A stretch of 64,000 bases of DNA from contig NC_012108.1 of NCBI RefSeq assembly GCF_000020365.1, forward strand, positions 1,240,001 to 1,304,000. The letters are read 5' to 3'. This DNA is from Desulforapulum autotrophicum HRM2 (lineage in GTDB: Bacteria; Desulfobacterota; Desulfobacteria; Desulfobacterales; Desulfobacteraceae). The number at the start of each line of letters is the position of its first letter. Positions within the stretch are counted from its first letter, which is position 1. Both the position numbers and the translations under genes were made by a program. The notes under the pieces were generated by a model that saw only the letters and a list, made by a program, of their open reading frames with translations, did not search any database and was not told the origin of the DNA. This document shows, in pieces, positions 1 through 7,987 of the stretch.

Positions 1-1
1 C

Positions 2-100
2 TACTTTAAAGACCTTGACAGGTCCGGCGTTCTGGATGTTGAAAAAGCGCGTGTGCTCGGCGGAAACGCTGCAAGGCTTTTAAACCTGACTCCGCAATAA
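2..100 (+). CDS. Amidohydrolase-like protein, C-terminal end only (5' truncated by window)
   Basis: Frame 2 is open from the window edge to a TAA at 98-100 and reads YFKDLDRSGVLDVEKARVLG followed by GNAARLLNLTPQ. The segment L-G-G-N-A-A-R-L-L is the usual C-terminal signature of metal-dependent amidohydrolases of the TIM-barrel amidohydrolase_2 class, where it closes the last helix of the barrel. Only 32 residues are visible, so substrate and metal ligands cannot be judged. The family call rests on this short signature alone. Confidence 0.5.
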   Translation, partial: YFKDLDRSGVLDVEKARVLGGNAARLLNLTPQ

Positions 101-111
101 TGCCAGGGCTG

Positions 112-400
112 AATTTTCATTACCGCCGCCAGCATCTTATTCGCTGATGTGGCTCTATTCTTACGTCAGATGTCAGTCGATGACCGTTTGCTGAACCAAG
201 AAAGTCGGGGGATTTTCGAACAAGGCAAACCCAAGCCGCAAAAACTCGGTCGCTTTGCTCCCTCAGACAGTTTGCGGCCCATTGGGTTTTCCTTGCCCGA
301 AAATCTGATCCCCTTTGTTTCTCAATGTTCAGCAAACGGTCATCGACTGTCATCCCCACAATCAATATAGCGGCCATGTCCCGGTTGGCACAATGAAAAT
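112..400. repeat. Long imperfect palindrome, MITE-like
   Basis: The sequence from about 112 to 400 folds back on itself. GTCAGTCGATGACCGTTTGC near 172-191 is matched by its reverse complement, with one change, near 334-353. Inner arms also match (GGGGATTTTCG... with ...CGAAAATCTGATCCCC, and CCGCAAA with TTTGCGG), leaving a loop around 246-270. The outer arms are weaker and include TTTTCATT (113-120) facing AATGAAAA (392-399). Because of the symmetry, both strands carry short frames encoding VDDRLLN and SANGHRL; I treat these as a consequence of the palindrome, not as genes. No transposase is present, so a non-autonomous element or remnant fits best. The rest of the gap up to 636 shows nothing I recognise. 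Confidence 0.6.
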
Positions 401-636
401 AGAAACTCGACACCAGAGGCGGGCGGGAACGGGTATTGTCCTTGCGGATTAAATGGCAGCGGTCAGCAGGACGCTGGAAGAGCTACCATTTCCCTCGGAG
501 CAGTCCATGGACGGGTCCGGTGGGGGTTTCCTGGAAGTCCATGTAATCTCAACCCGCCATCACACAGGCTCATTGCTTCTTTTTTTTTTATATGAAACAC
601 TCACCAAAGCATTGTCAATAAAGGTGTTTAAAAATT

Positions 637-678
637 CGTTGAGGCCGGAGCCATACCTCGTTCCGGCCGTGCCGGTTA
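637..678 (-). repeat. 44-bp palindromic repeat, copy 1 (at dus stop)
   Basis: Read on the minus strand it begins TAACCGGCACGGCCGGAACG and ends GGCCTCAACG. It matches copies at 52795-52837, 53790-53832 and 58257-58300. GGCC blocks near both ends are inverted and can pair, giving a REP-like hairpin. Its first three bases on the minus strand are the TAA stop codon of the dus gene. Confidence 0.6.
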
Positions 679-1728
679 TAGGAAAAGGTTGAGGTTGGGC
701 CGGGCAATGATTTCAGGGTCCCGTTCAAACACCCCGTTAATGTTGTCTCTCAACTCGTCCATGGTGTCTGCCTTGAGCAACTCCTTGCAGATGCTGTGGC
801 CGAAGCGGAAACTTGCCGAAAAATAAGGGATAAATTTTTTGTAGAGTTTAACTGCAAACCGCTCGCCATGGTGTTTGGCCAGAAGTTCGGTCATCCTGAT
901 GGCCGTGTGGTGGTAGGTGCCAATGGTCGGTGTGAACCCCTTGGTCCACTGGGCAAAGATCCATGGCCTTGACACGGCCATGCGGCCGATGGCGATGCCG
1001 TCACAGCCAGTCTGTTTGACCACGGTTGACAGGTCATTGGCGTCAAAGACATTGCCGTTGCCGAACACGGGAATGGTGACAGCCTCTTTTATAAGGGAGA
1101 TCTGCTCCCACCTGGGGGGCCTTGACCGCCGGTCCGGGGCAACCCTGGGGTGGAATACCAGGGCGTCAGCCCCGTTGTCTTCAAACCGTTTTGCCAGATC
1201 GATTGCAGGCCTGGGATCATTAATCCAGCCCGTTCGGAATTTTACAAAAACCGGGATGGAGACCGAGGCCCTTACCCGGGCAAGGATCTCCACGGCAAGA
1301 TCCGGAGTTTTTAAGATTTCGGCCCCGCATCCGCGTTTGCAGATGGCCGCAACCGAGCATCCAAAGTTGAGGTCAACCCCGAAAAAGCCTTCGGCTTCAA
1401 TCCGTTGTGCTGCCGCAGCCATGGACTGGGGATCCGGGCCAAAGATCTGGCAGACAAGGGTGGCAAGTTCCTGCTTACGCCATTTAAACACCGGTGAGGT
1501 GGCCGGGTTTTCATGGGGAAGGGCTTTTGCGCTGCACATGCCGGTGAACAGCAGGCCGTACCCGCCGAATTCTGCCACAAGTTCCCTGAAGGCCACATGG
1601 CCAAGGCCTGCCATGGGGGCAAGAAAGAGGCGGTTGCTGACCGCTTTTTTTCCGATGGTGATCCCCTGGGCTATCCCCGGGGGGCAGGTTTCATATCCGG
1701 CCCCGTTGTTTTGTTGTTTTTCTTTCAT
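676..1728 (-). CDS. dus: tRNA-dihydrouridine synthase family protein
   Basis: FMN-dependent enzyme that reduces specific uridines in tRNA to dihydrouridine, using NADPH. The 350-residue product has the family's TIM barrel: LAPMAG at about 36-41 (flavin-binding start), NFGCSV with the catalytic-type Cys at about 124, VKFRTGW with a conserved Lys near 163, FHPR near 192, and GNGNV plus the phosphate-binding IGR motif in the second half. A lysine/glutamine-rich leader of about 30 residues precedes the barrel, so a shorter start is possible. Length and motifs fit DusB/DusC-like members; I cannot assign the target position in tRNA. It is divergent from the feo operon. The stop codon is supplied by a 44-bp palindromic repeat. 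Confidence 0.85.
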   Translation of the reverse strand: MKEKQQNNGAGYETCPPGIAQGITIGKKAVSNRLFLAPMAGLGHVAFRELVAEFGGYGLLFTGMCSAKALPHENPATSPVFKWRKQELATLVCQIFGPDPQSMAAAAQRIEAEGFFGVDLNFGCSVAAICKRGCGAEILKTPDLAVEILARVRASVSIPVFVKFRTGWINDPRPAIDLAKRFEDNGADALVFHPRVAPDRRSRPPRWEQISLIKEAVTIPVFGNGNVFDANDLSTVVKQTGCDGIAIGRMAVSRPWIFAQWTKGFTPTIGTYHHTAIRMTELLAKHHGERFAVKLYKKFIPYFSASFRFGHSICKELLKADTMDELRDNINGVFERDPEIIARPNLNLFL

Positions 1729-1780
1729 CTTATTCCCTATGGGCGGATTTGAATTCTATCCCCATTGTTCCTGGTTCTGG

Positions 1781-1829
1781 TTGACATCTCATCATGTGTG
1801 TAATAATTTAATCTGTTATTTTAAAACAG
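1781..1829 (+). promoter_or_regulatory. Putative feo promoter and RBS-overlapping inverted repeat
   Basis: TTGACA (1781-1786) and TAATTT (1804-1809) are 17 bp apart, a good sigma-70 arrangement, 31 bp before the fusion gene. Just downstream is CTGTT-N7-AACAG (1813-1829), whose right arm overlaps the CAGG ribosome-binding site (1827-1830). No textbook Fur box is obvious. Autoregulation through this inverted repeat is my inference. Confidence 0.4.
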
Positions 1830-1839
1830 GAATATTATT

Positions 1840-2826
1840 ATGAATGAGAGGCATGAACAAGAGAAAAAACAGTTTCGGAAGCTTCTGGCCCAGGAAGGAG
1901 TGGATGAACTGGATAAACGGTTTCAGGTTTTAGAGTCTTTTCTGAAGAGTGAGAACCATGAAACCTGCCGGGATATTTCAGCAAGGCTCGAACACGAGGG
2001 GATTTCCCTGGGTGCGGGGTTTCTTGCCGAAACCATGGAGCTTTTGTGCCGCTTTGGATTTGCCCAGAAGCTTAAATTCGACGACGGGCCACCCCGGTAT
2101 GAGCACCGTCATCTGGGTTTTCACCATGATCACATGGTATGCACCAAGTGCGGTACCATCATAGAGTTCCGGGATGAGGCCCTGGAACGTCAGCAGGTGA
2201 ACCTTGCCGCAGCCTATGGTTTTCATATGCTCCAGCACAAGATGGAGATTTACGGCATTTGTGCCGACTGTCTGGAAAAACGGTCTCTCCTTGTGCCTCT
2301 TTCCCGAACAAAGCAAGGCGAGTTCCTCGTGATCAAGGGGTTTGAGGGGGGGAAGAACGCACAGATGCGCCTTATCTCCATGGGTCTCAGGATAGGAGAT
2401 ACTATTGAGGTGGTCTCCACCCAGGCCGGGGGGCAGTTGGTCATCGCCCTTGGGGAGAGTCGATTTGTCATTGGTCAGGGCCTTGCCCAGAAGGTGATGG
2501 TCGAGCGCGGTTCAGATCGGCACCCGTCCCTGGCGTTCCAGGGCCGGGGGGATTCAGGAACCGTTCAAGCACCCCAGGAGATTATCCCCCTGAGCCGGAT
2601 GCGCCAGGGCCAGGAAGGGGTGGTTGTCAGGGTGGCAGGCGAGACCCGGTTGAGAAGGAGAATCCTTGAGATGGGTATCAACCGGGGTGCAACGGTGTAT
2701 GTTGAAAAGTACGCGCCCCTTAAGGACCCCATTGAATTGATCGTCAAGGGCTACCATGTCTCCATGCGTGTGGAGGAGGCGGCCCAAATCAGTGTTGAAG
2801 GGGTTAAAACGGTGAAAAATCCATGA
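1840..2826 (+). CDS. Fur-family regulator fused to two FeoA domains
   Basis: A 328-residue protein combining a metal-responsive repressor with ferrous-iron transport accessory domains. Residues 1-148 are Fur-like: a winged-helix segment (about 25-90), the HHDH metal-site motif at 95-98, and two CxxC zinc pairs at 101/104 and 141/144. Residues about 150-222 form one FeoA (SH3-like) domain (SLVPLSRTKQGEFLVIKG, then MRLISMGLRIGD). Residues about 249-320 form a second (IIPLSRMRQGQEGVVVRV, then RRRILEMGINRGA). FeoA normally binds the FeoB machinery in the cytoplasm, and Fur represses feo when iron is replete. The gene overlaps feoB by ATGA, so the two are translationally coupled. The fusion suggests a repressor that could read FeoB or iron status directly; that is inference. 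Start chosen from ATG 1840 with AGG upstream. Confidence 0.88.
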   Translation: MNERHEQEKKQFRKLLAQEGVDELDKRFQVLESFLKSENHETCRDISARLEHEGISLGAGFLAETMELLCRFGFAQKLKFDDGPPRYEHRHLGFHHDHMVCTKCGTIIEFRDEALERQQVNLAAAYGFHMLQHKMEIYGICADCLEKRSLLVPLSRTKQGEFLVIKGFEGGKNAQMRLISMGLRIGDTIEVVSTQAGGQLVIALGESRFVIGQGLAQKVMVERGSDRHPSLAFQGRGDSGTVQAPQEIIPLSRMRQGQEGVVVRVAGETRLRRRILEMGINRGATVYVEKYAPLKDPIELIVKGYHVSMRVEEAAQISVEGVKTVKNP

Positions 2827-4994
2827 ATCAGCTTACAATCGCCCTGGCTGGAAACCCCAACTGCGGCAAAACCACCATATTCAACAATCTCACCGGCGCC
2901 CGGCAAAAGGTCGGCAACTGGCCCGGGGTGACGGTGGAAAAAAAAGAGGGTGTGGTCAAACACAAAGGGCTTGATCTTAAATTCGTGGATCTGCCGGGCA
3001 CCTATAGTCTGACTCCCTTTTCCCTGGAGGAGATTGTTGCAAGGGATTTTATCCTCAATGAAAAGCCCGATGTGGTGGTTAACATCATTGATGCGGCAAA
3101 TCTTGAGCGCAGCCTCTACCTTGCCATGCAGATCATGGAGCTTGATAGACCTGTGGTCTTTGTGCTGAACATGGCTGATCTGGCAAAATCCAAGGGGCTT
3201 TCCATCAATGCTGCTAAGTTATCGACCCTGTTAAACCTGCCGGTGATTTTCACCGTTGGTAACCGGGACCAGGGCACGAACCTGCTCGTTGAGACGGCCA
3301 TCAAGGAGGCCCAGGCCGCATCAGGGGGTAAATCCGGTCGAAAGGTAACCTACAACCGGGAGATCGAAACCCTTATCCGGGAAATTGAGGCAGCCATGGA
3401 CAGGGGGGGGCTTGACCTGGACAATTGGCCGGGGAGGTGGACCGCCATCAAGCTGCTGGAAAATGACGGCGTGGTCAAGGGAAACCTTGCCGCTATGGCA
3501 ACACAGGCTGCCCGCGAGGTCCTTGATGTTGCAAAACGCGGGCGTGCCCAGATTGAAGAGCGGTTCCAGGATGATCCTGAGATCGTTCTTACCGACGAGC
3601 GATACGGATTCATTGCAGGCATTGTCAGGGCCGTGGTCACGGTGTCAGCGAGAAAGCGGGCCGATATTTCAAGGAGCATTGATCGGGTGTTGACCAACCG
3701 ATTTCTCGGGTTTCCCATCTTCATTTTTTTTATCTGGGCCATGTTTCAGATGACCTTCAGTCTTGGGGTCTACCCCATGGAGTGGATCGATTCAGGTGTG
3801 GGCCTTTTTTCGTACCTGCTTGACTCTTTTCTTCCTTCTGGGCTGTTCCGGGATTTGGTCCTGAACGGGATTGTAGCAGGTATCGGCAGTGTCATTGTCT
3901 TTTTGCCCAATATTTTGATTCTTTTTTTCTGCATTGCCCTTTTTGAAGACACCGGTTACATGGCTAGAACTGCCTTTCTAATGGACAGGATCATGCATAC
4001 CGTGGGGCTCCATGGAAAATCTTTTATTCCCATGCTCATGGGGTTTGGGTGCAGCGTGCCCGCTATTATGGCAACAAGGGCCTTGGAGAACAGAAAGGAC
4101 CGCATTCTCACCATTTTGATCACGCCGTTCATGTCCTGTTCGGCAAGGCTTCCAGTTTATATCGTCCTGGCGGGCTCGTTCTTTGCGCAAAGGGCCGGGA
4201 CGGTGATTTTTGGACTTTATGCCACGGGTATTGTGGTTGCCATTGTGTCAGGCCGACTGTTTCGGTCAACCCTTCTCAAGGGAGAGGATGCCCCTTTTGT
4301 CATGGAGCTTCCGCCCTATCGGGTGCCCATGTTCAAGAGTCTGATGATCCATATGTGGGATAGAAGCAAGATGTTTTTAAGGAAAATGGGAGGGGTGATT
4401 CTTGTGGGCTCGATCATCATCTGGGCCCTTTCCACCTTTCCCAGGGACCAGGCTGTTGTGGACCAGTATATCCGGGCTGCTGCCCCAGTGACCCTTGAAC
4501 GGTCACAAATCATGGCCCAGCCTGAAACCCAGGCTCGTAAAGATCTTGTCCAGGCGGTTGATTCAAGGTTGGAAACCCTTGAAAAACAAAGGGACAAGGC
4601 CCTTGTGGAAAATTCTCTCATCGGTCGTTTTGGCCGAATGCTTGCCCCGGTGTTTTCACCCATCGGCATTGACTGGCGTGCCGGGGTGGCCCTTGTCACC
4701 GGCCTTGTGGCAAAGGAGGTGGTGGTCTCCACCATGGGCGTTTTATATGGGGTCGGGGACGGTCAAACCGACGCCCTTGATCATGCCCTCCATGCCTCGG
4801 GCATGACATCCCTTTCGGCCCTTTCTATAATGGTTTTTGTTCTTCTTTATGTCCCCTGTATTGCAACGGTCTCAGCCATCTGGAAAGAGACTTCAGGGGG
4901 GTGGGCATGTTTTTCTCTTTTTTATACAACATCCGTTGCATGGAGTTTCTCGTTTCTGGTATACCAGGGGGGAAAATTACTGGGCTTTGGATAA
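2823..4994 (+). CDS. feoB: Ferrous iron transport protein B (FeoB)
   Basis: Inner-membrane Fe(II) transporter with an N-terminal G domain, the main iron-uptake route of anaerobes. The 723-residue protein shows G1 GNPNCGKT (10-17), a switch segment GNWPGVTVEKK, G3 DLPG (56-59) and G4 NMAD (116-119), then a helical GDI-like linker and a polytopic membrane part. The latter contains two Gate-type segments: GFGCSVPAIMATR with ENRKDRILTILITPFMSCSARLPVY, and the later VTGLVAKEVVVSTMGVLYG. A soluble loop rich in charged residues (about 545-600) separates the two membrane halves. Length is slightly below the usual 750-770. It starts inside the stop of the Fur-FeoA-FeoA gene (ATGA), and its iron control is likely through that product. 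Confidence 0.95.
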   Translation: MNQLTIALAGNPNCGKTTIFNNLTGARQKVGNWPGVTVEKKEGVVKHKGLDLKFVDLPGTYSLTPFSLEEIVARDFILNEKPDVVVNIIDAANLERSLYLAMQIMELDRPVVFVLNMADLAKSKGLSINAAKLSTLLNLPVIFTVGNRDQGTNLLVETAIKEAQAASGGKSGRKVTYNREIETLIREIEAAMDRGGLDLDNWPGRWTAIKLLENDGVVKGNLAAMATQAAREVLDVAKRGRAQIEERFQDDPEIVLTDERYGFIAGIVRAVVTVSARKRADISRSIDRVLTNRFLGFPIFIFFIWAMFQMTFSLGVYPMEWIDSGVGLFSYLLDSFLPSGLFRDLVLNGIVAGIGSVIVFLPNILILFFCIALFEDTGYMARTAFLMDRIMHTVGLHGKSFIPMLMGFGCSVPAIMATRALENRKDRILTILITPFMSCSARLPVYIVLAGSFFAQRAGTVIFGLYATGIVVAIVSGRLFRSTLLKGEDAPFVMELPPYRVPMFKSLMIHMWDRSKMFLRKMGGVILVGSIIIWALSTFPRDQAVVDQYIRAAAPVTLERSQIMAQPETQARKDLVQAVDSRLETLEKQRDKALVENSLIGRFGRMLAPVFSPIGIDWRAGVALVTGLVAKEVVVSTMGVLYGVGDGQTDALDHALHASGMTSLSALSIMVFVLLYVPCIATVSAIWKETSGGWACFSLFYTTSVAWSFSFLVYQGGKLLGFG

Positions 4995-5005
4995 GGAGGT
5001 ATTTT

Positions 5006-5506
5006 TTGTATGCATTGACAGGCAGGTCCGGCAGGGCAATGGGTAAACGAAATACAGGGCTGTGCCGTGACATAACCCTGTGTGTGGCGATCTTTTTTTG
5101 TATGGGTGCATGGTTTTGTCAGGGTGCATGGGCACAGGAACGACGTTGTATCACCTCAAAGATTGCCAATGTCCGATCGGGCCCGGGGACCAACTATGAA
5201 ACCCTGTGGCAGGTCGAGACCTATTATCCGATTTTGATTGTGGAGAAAAAAGACAGCTGGTTGAAGTTCAAGGACTTTGAAGGGGATATGGGATGGATAC
5301 ACGGTTCCCTGGTGGGAGATGCGCCATCGGTCATAACGGTCAAGAGCAATTGTAATGTTCGATCGGGGCCCGGTCCCGTACATCCAATTGTCTTTACAGT
5401 AGAAAGGGGTGTTCCATTTAAGGTTCTTAAGCAACAGTCTGACTGGCTTGAGGTGGAGCATGGTGATGGTGACAGGGGATGGATATACAAGCCCCTGGTG
5501 TGGTAA
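5006..5506 (+). CDS. Secreted protein with two bacterial SH3 domains
   Basis: Two tandem SH3b-type domains follow an export signal. The hydrophobic segment TLCVAIFFCMGAWFCQG is followed by AWAQ, a likely signal-peptidase site. Domain 1 contains NVRSGPGTNYETLWQV and domain 2 NVRSGPGPVHPIVFTV, each ending in a D/GRGWI-like strand. Such domains usually bind peptidoglycan or proteins in the periplasm. I place the start at TTG 5006, because a strong GGAGGT (4995-5000) lies 5 bases upstream and just past the feoB stop. An ATG at 5039 would give a more usual short signal peptide but has a poor ribosome site. Likely co-transcribed with feoB and the TPR gene downstream; any role in iron uptake is unproven. 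Confidence 0.75.
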   Translation: MYALTGRSGRAMGKRNTGLCRDITLCVAIFFCMGAWFCQGAWAQERRCITSKIANVRSGPGTNYETLWQVETYYPILIVEKKDSWLKFKDFEGDMGWIHGSLVGDAPSVITVKSNCNVRSGPGPVHPIVFTVERGVPFKVLKQQSDWLEVEHGDGDRGWIYKPLVW

Positions 5507-5543
5507 TTGCAGATAATCCATAGACGTTGAATGAGAGGAAAAA

Positions 5544-6224
5544 ATGGTCGATAAAATATCAAATGCACGTAAAAAAGAGCTTGGGCAGCCGGATCCCTTT
5601 TTGGAGGCTCTTCAGAAATGGGCCAATGCAACAACCCGTTACAAAAAACAGATAGCCCTGGGAATAGGGGCGATTGTGGCTATTGCGGCCATTTTTTCAG
5701 GGACCCTGTACAGTATTCATCGTTCAGAGGACAAGGCTTCCGAGTTCCTGGCCCAGGTTCTCTCCCGGTACAGTGATACTGATCCGGTAAAGGGGTATGA
5801 GGCGGTAAAGGCGGATGTTGCCGAGTTTATATCCTCCTATCCCAATACCGCTGCGTCGTCCCAGGCCAGGGTGCGGTTTGCAAAGATCGCATTTGACGCC
5901 GGAAAATTTGAAGAGGCCCATGACATGTATCTTGGCGCACTCAATGAGTTTAAGGCGGATCCGGCCATGGAGAACCTTTTGTTTGGCTCCCTGGGGCGTA
6001 CCTGTCTATTCCTTGGAAAAAAAGCTGAGGCTGAAACCTATTTCAGGAAGATTATTAAAACCAAAACGACCCTGTTAAAGGGAGAGGCCCTGTTTAATCT
6101 TGGACTGCTTCTGGCAGACAGGGGGGATACAGCGGAAAGCCAGCAGCTGTTCCAGAAAATTGTTAACGAGCATGGCGATTCCATGTACGCACCCATGGCC
6201 AAGGCAAGAATTCATCAGTTGTAG
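5544..6224 (+). CDS. Membrane-anchored tetratricopeptide-repeat protein (YfgM-like layout)
   Basis: A 226-residue protein with an N-terminal cytoplasmic stretch, one transmembrane helix at about residues 34-56 (QIALGIGAIVAIAAIFSGTLY) and a periplasmic array of TPR-like helices (for example ARVRFAKIAFDAGKFEEAHD, GEALFNLGLLLADRGDTAES). This layout matches YfgM/ancillary SecYEG-translocon proteins, although similarity cannot be measured here. A GAGAGGAAAA ribosome site precedes ATG 5544. It is the last gene of the feo-linked transcript and is followed within 20 bases by a strong terminator. Confidence 0.75.
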   Translation: MVDKISNARKKELGQPDPFLEALQKWANATTRYKKQIALGIGAIVAIAAIFSGTLYSIHRSEDKASEFLAQVLSRYSDTDPVKGYEAVKADVAEFISSYPNTAASSQARVRFAKIAFDAGKFEEAHDMYLGALNEFKADPAMENLLFGSLGRTCLFLGKKAEAETYFRKIIKTKTTLLKGEALFNLGLLLADRGDTAESQQLFQKIVNEHGDSMYAPMAKARIHQL

Positions 6225-6241
6225 TTTTCTTTTTAAAACTT

Positions 6242-6284
6242 AAAAAGGCTGCCTTTGAAAAAAGTTTCCAAGGGCAGCCTTTTT
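6242..6284. terminator. Rho-independent terminator after the feo operon
   Basis: AAAAAGGCTGCCTT (6242-6255) pairs with the complementary AGGGCAGCCTTTTT ending at 6284, around a purine-rich loop. The T-rich 3' side and the A-rich 5' side make it usable in both directions. Confidence 0.85.
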
Positions 6285-6619
6285 AAGAAAAGGAGGAAAA
6301 AGATGAAGGCTAAACTTCGTTAACCTTGGATTTAAATAAATGCAAATCTCCTGCCAACACGTTTTATTTTTGCTATCTTTTTTTGTTGTAAGCCTGAAAC
6401 TCTTTGCAAACAGTCCTTTTGATCAACAAATTATTTTAAAACCGTTTTTCTTTTCCAGGTGACGGCTTTGGCAGGGGACCGTAAAGTTCAATATTTTGAA
6501 CCGATGGGGTCGTTGTTTTTGTTCTGTCGGGTGTAAAAATGCTCTTCAGATCCATCCCACAGGGGTCTGGGCGTTTTCTTGCCAGGTTCATTATTTTGAA
6601 CTCATTTCTTTTGCTGTCT
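6285..6619. promoter_or_regulatory. Non-coding gap with two near-identical 16-bp palindromes
   Basis: No convincing gene lies here. The gap contains GTTCAATATTTTGAAC (6486-6501) and GTTCATTATTTTGAAC (6586-6601). Each is a perfect or near-perfect palindrome; they differ at one base and start exactly 100 bp apart. The flanks are not similar, so this is not a simple duplication. They resemble paired binding sites for a dimeric regulator, but neither faces a plus-strand gene; the second lies 18 bp past the stop of the NtrC-type gene. Confidence 0.4.
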
Positions 6620-7987
6620 TTATCCCAGCCCATATTTTTTGAGTTTTTGATTCAGGCCGCTTTTGCCGATGCCCAGCAATTTTGCCGCCCTTGTCTGTAC
6701 ATTGTCCGTGAGCATCATTGCCCGCTGAATCATTCGTTTTTCCACAGCGGTAAGGGTTTCGGACAGCCCGGCATTCTCGGGAATTCCATCCAGATGAAGG
6801 GGGGGTGACATGGCCTGCCTCATCTTTGCAGGAAGGTCGGCCGCTGTGATGTAGTCGCCTGAAGATAGAATAACGGCCCGTTCAATGGCATTTTCAAGTT
6901 CCCTTACGTTGCCGGGCCATGGGTAGTCAAAAAAGAGCTGGGCCGCATCATGGTTTACCCCCAGAACCGGCCTGGCGGATTTGCGTTCATTGCCGTACCG
7001 TTCAATAAAATGACTGATCAGCAAAGGGATATCCTCCTGTCGTTCCCTTAGGGGAGGTATCTCTGCCTTTACCACGTTGAGCCGGTAAAAAAGGTCCTCC
7101 CGGAAACGACCCTTCTTAACCTCGTGTTCAAGGTCTTTGTTGGTTGCAGCGATCAATCGGAAGTCCACTACAATGGGAGTATTGCCTCCGACCCTTTCAA
7201 ATGTTCGTTCCTGGAGTACCCTGAGCAGTTTTACCTGGATGCCCATGGGCAGTTCGCCGATTTCATCGAGGAACAGGGTGCCCTGGTCTGCCATTTCGAA
7301 TCGACCCTTGCGCATGGCAGCGGCTCCGGTAAACGCCCCTTTTTCATGGCCGAACAGCTCGCTTTCCAACAGGGATTCGGCAAAGGCTGAGGAGTTGACG
7401 GCAATGAGGGGCTTGGCTTTTCTGGGGCTGTTGTAGTGAATGGATTTTGCCACCAGTTCCTTTCCCGTGCCGCTCTCTCCCTGGATGAGAATATTGGCCC
7501 TGGTCGGGGCTGTCTTTGTGATGATTTCATACAAATCCTGCATGGGTTTACTCTTGCCGATGATTTTGCCAAAACTGTAGGCCGAGGTTACAGCATCCCT
7601 CAGGGTACAGTTCTCCTGGACAATCTTCTGAATGGAAATGGCCTTTGCGATGTGGGCAACTAAAGTGTCGTTTTCAAAGGGCTTTAGAATATAGGTGTAG
7701 GCGCCCTTGTGCATGGCATCAACGGCCTTTTCAACGCTACCATAGGCCGTCATTACGATGACAGGCGTATTGGGGGTGATCTCCTTGATTTTTTCCAGAA
7801 GCTCGATTCCGTCCATTCCAGGCATATTGACGTCGGACAGCACAAGGTCAATGCAATCGTCGTTGAGAATATCCAAGGCCATGAGGGCACTTGATGCGGT
7901 GACAGGGGTATAGCCTTCTTCCTTTAGAACTTCTCCCAGGATGGTGGGGTAGTTTTTTTCATCATCAACGATTAGAATCTTTTCCAT
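6620..7987 (-). CDS. Sigma-54-dependent response regulator (NtrC family)
   Basis: A 455-residue activator with all three standard parts. The receiver domain has the phosphoacceptor Asp at about 52 (LVLSDVNMPGMDG) and Lys near 102. The AAA+ domain has Walker A GESGTGKE (170-177), intact GAFTGA (217-222) that contacts sigma-54, and FLDEIGELP as Walker B region. The Fis-type helix-turn-helix is at the C-terminus (TRAAKLLGIGKSGLNQKLKKYG). It would bind upstream enhancer sites and drive sigma-54 RNA polymerase. It overlaps the kinase gene by one base (TAATG), so the two form a cognate pair. It is divergent from pilMNOPQ and may control it, as PilR does in other bacteria; that is inferred from position only. 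Confidence 0.92.
   Translation of the reverse strand: MEKILIVDDEKNYPTILGEVLKEEGYTPVTASSALMALDILNDDCIDLVLSDVNMPGMDGIELLEKIKEITPNTPVIVMTAYGSVEKAVDAMHKGAYTYILKPFENDTLVAHIAKAISIQKIVQENCTLRDAVTSAYSFGKIIGKSKPMQDLYEIITKTAPTRANILIQGESGTGKELVAKSIHYNSPRKAKPLIAVNSSAFAESLLESELFGHEKGAFTGAAAMRKGRFEMADQGTLFLDEIGELPMGIQVKLLRVLQERTFERVGGNTPIVVDFRLIAATNKDLEHEVKKGRFREDLFYRLNVVKAEIPPLRERQEDIPLLISHFIERYGNERKSARPVLGVNHDAAQLFFDYPWPGNVRELENAIERAVILSSGDYITAADLPAKMRQAMSPPLHLDGIPENAGLSETLTAVEKRMIQRAMMLTDNVQTRAAKLLGIGKSGLNQKLKKYGLG

Noticed and set aside
120-413. Opposing short frames on both strands (VDDRLLN ... SANGHRL)
   Set aside because: The matching peptides arise from the palindromic DNA; no ribosome site or family match.
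453-692. 79-residue plus-strand frame before dus
   Set aside because: No ribosome site, low-complexity composition, overlaps a repeat and the end of dus on the other strand.
4901-5038. N-terminal extension of the SH3 protein back into feoB
   Set aside because: Lies inside feoB in another frame; a GGAGGT just after feoB defines a start at TTG 5006.
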